A stretch of 35,665 bases of DNA from Cymbomonas tetramitiformis (taxonomy: Eukaryota; Chlorophyta; Pyramimonadophyceae; Pyramimonadales; Pyramimonadaceae): contig LGRX02024801.1 of assembly GCA_001247695.2 (NCBI GenBank), positions 1 through 35,665 on the forward strand, given 5' to 3'. This document shows positions 34,877-35,665 of this stretch, piece by piece. Both the position numbers and the translations under genes were made by a program. Below the pieces are notes generated by a model. It made no database searches. It was given only the letters and a program-made list of their open reading frames with translations, and was not told where the DNA came from. The first letter of the stretch is position 1; each line of letters begins with the position of its first letter.

Positions 34877-35152
34877 TCACTCAAACCACTTCTGCCTACA
34901 GCATGGGCACGTCACCCACCTCGAGGAGGCAAGGGTTTCTACAAGCAAAGAAAAACACCAAATATGCATGTATTTCTCTTTACACTCGCATCCTAGGCCA
35001 CCGCAGTCCACTACATCCTCCAGATCCACTTCCTCTAAACACACTATGCAGAACGCCTCCTCGGATCTGGGGAAAAAGATTCTCTGGACGTCCTCCCACG
35101 TGTATTCCTCCTCCATTGCATCTCCCTGTGCAAGCCCGTGACCTAGGGTCAA
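34877..35152 (-). CDS. RING-CH/RING-type zinc-finger protein
   Basis: A frame of 91 residues ending in the finger itself: CIVCLEEVDLEDVVDC, then CECKEKYMHIWC, then VTCPCCRQKWFE. The C-x2-C, C-x-C, H-x2-C and C-x2-C order with a following W suits a RING-CH or related RING, the usual catalytic domain of E3 ubiquitin ligases. It is very short for a host ligase, so it may be the last exon of a longer gene. The nearby OTU gene has the opposite activity, but nothing links the two functionally. Confidence 0.6.
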   Translation of the reverse strand: MTLGHGLAQGDAMEEEYTWEDVQRIFFPRSEEAFCIVCLEEVDLEDVVDCGGLGCECKEKYMHIWCFSLLVETLASSRWVTCPCCRQKWFE

Positions 35153-35375
35153 TTTGCCATAACGTCACGCAGTTCCTCCTATACAGCCTGCTATAACCAG
35201 CCGCCGTGCCACCATGCACACCGGCCTCCCCCGCGCCCATGGTTCTTGTTTATTATTATTATTTATTTGTATATTTCTACACAATACGCACACACAATAC
35301 GCACGCATACATCTGTTATAAACGTATGTCTTCATCAATTACGGTTGGTGAGGTATGTTTTTGCCTAGTTGTCCA

Positions 35376-35663
35376 CTACTTGGATTTCACTATGCAGCAG
35401 CCACGGTCTTTCTCTACCGAAAAGTGTAGGACACCAGCTAGCACCTCATGCTGCCACAGCTCCTCCTCGTCCCCGTCCCAAGGGTATCGAACTTTATACA
35501 GCAGCCGGGGCTGGCCTTCTGCAGGCACGGTGACCCGATGCACTTCTGGGAACCCGTGGTCAATGGCACCGGGAGGGATGAACTGCCGCTCAGAAACATA
35601 AAAATTGATACCCCTACCCGGCGGCGAGGTGACGATCGGTACGTAACCCGTGACCCAAGGACC
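35376..35663 (-). CDS. Partial host hypothetical protein, 5' part outside window
   Basis: An open frame without an internal start runs from the right edge to the stop TAG at 35376-35378, giving 95 residues. The sequence includes INFYVSERQFIPPGAI, RLLYKVRYPWDGDEEELW and a C-terminal LHFSVEKDRGCCIVKSK. It looks like a folded small beta domain with clear coding character. No family is recognised. Confidence 0.5.
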   Translation of the reverse strand, partial: GPWVTGYVPIVTSPPGRGINFYVSERQFIPPGAIDHGFPEVHRVTVPAEGQPRLLYKVRYPWDGDEEELWQHEVLAGVLHFSVEKDRGCCIVKSK

Positions 35664-35665
35664 TT

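Overview
The window joins two kinds of DNA. From 1 to about 19,320 it is AT-rich, gene-dense and apparently intron-free. It carries an endogenous Polinton-like virus (PLV/Maverick group): an origin-binding-type helicase cut by the left edge, a SET-domain protein, an A32-like packaging ATPase, a Polinton-type protein-primed DNA polymerase B, an rve-family DDE integrase, a lipase-like protein, a probable penton and major capsid protein, fibre-like proteins and a retropepsin-like protease. From about 19,330 to 35,665 the sequence is GC-rich, repeat-rich and apparently spliced. It reads as nuclear DNA of a protist or alga; I cannot name the host. It holds a repeat protein, an OTU-fold protein, a probable 2OG-Fe(II) dioxygenase-like protein and a RING-type protein.

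Viral layout: helicase | SET protein, small ORF, ATPase, basic protein | small protein and PolB | small basic protein, integrase, lipase-like gene | capsid and fibre cluster with protease | repeat cluster at the right end. The bars are copies of one imperfect palindrome that is exactly 61 bp each time. Seven copies exist: four separate the functional modules and three are clustered behind the last gene. Nearly every viral gene has a TATAGTATA-like motif within about 20 nt of its ATG. PolB carries a 2-nt frameshift and a stop codon at the position of the motif B tyrosine, and the lipase-like and fibre genes each carry one in-frame stop. The rest are open, so this looks like a recently integrated copy starting to decay.

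Host layout: the gene next to the virus has lost its original C-terminus to a 115-bp MITE-like insertion. A second gene, encoding a dioxygenase-like protein, is split by a 7,709-bp CACTA/EnSpm-like transposon (25,170-32,878) with 43-bp perfect terminal inverted repeats and a 3-bp target duplication. Removing the transposon and one CTT copy restores an open reading frame across the junction. The transposon carries a degenerate Tnp2-type gene without a recognisable DDE core, a tRNA-like sequence without a normal D-arm, and very many copies of a CCTATGGAAA-type motif in both orientations. That motif family and a related CCCTATGCCCACC form fill the subterminal regions and also the apparent introns of the transposon gene. 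Other host features are a duplicated proline/threonine-rich cassette in front of the OTU gene and a short interspersed repeat family, one copy of which has a 13-bp target duplication.
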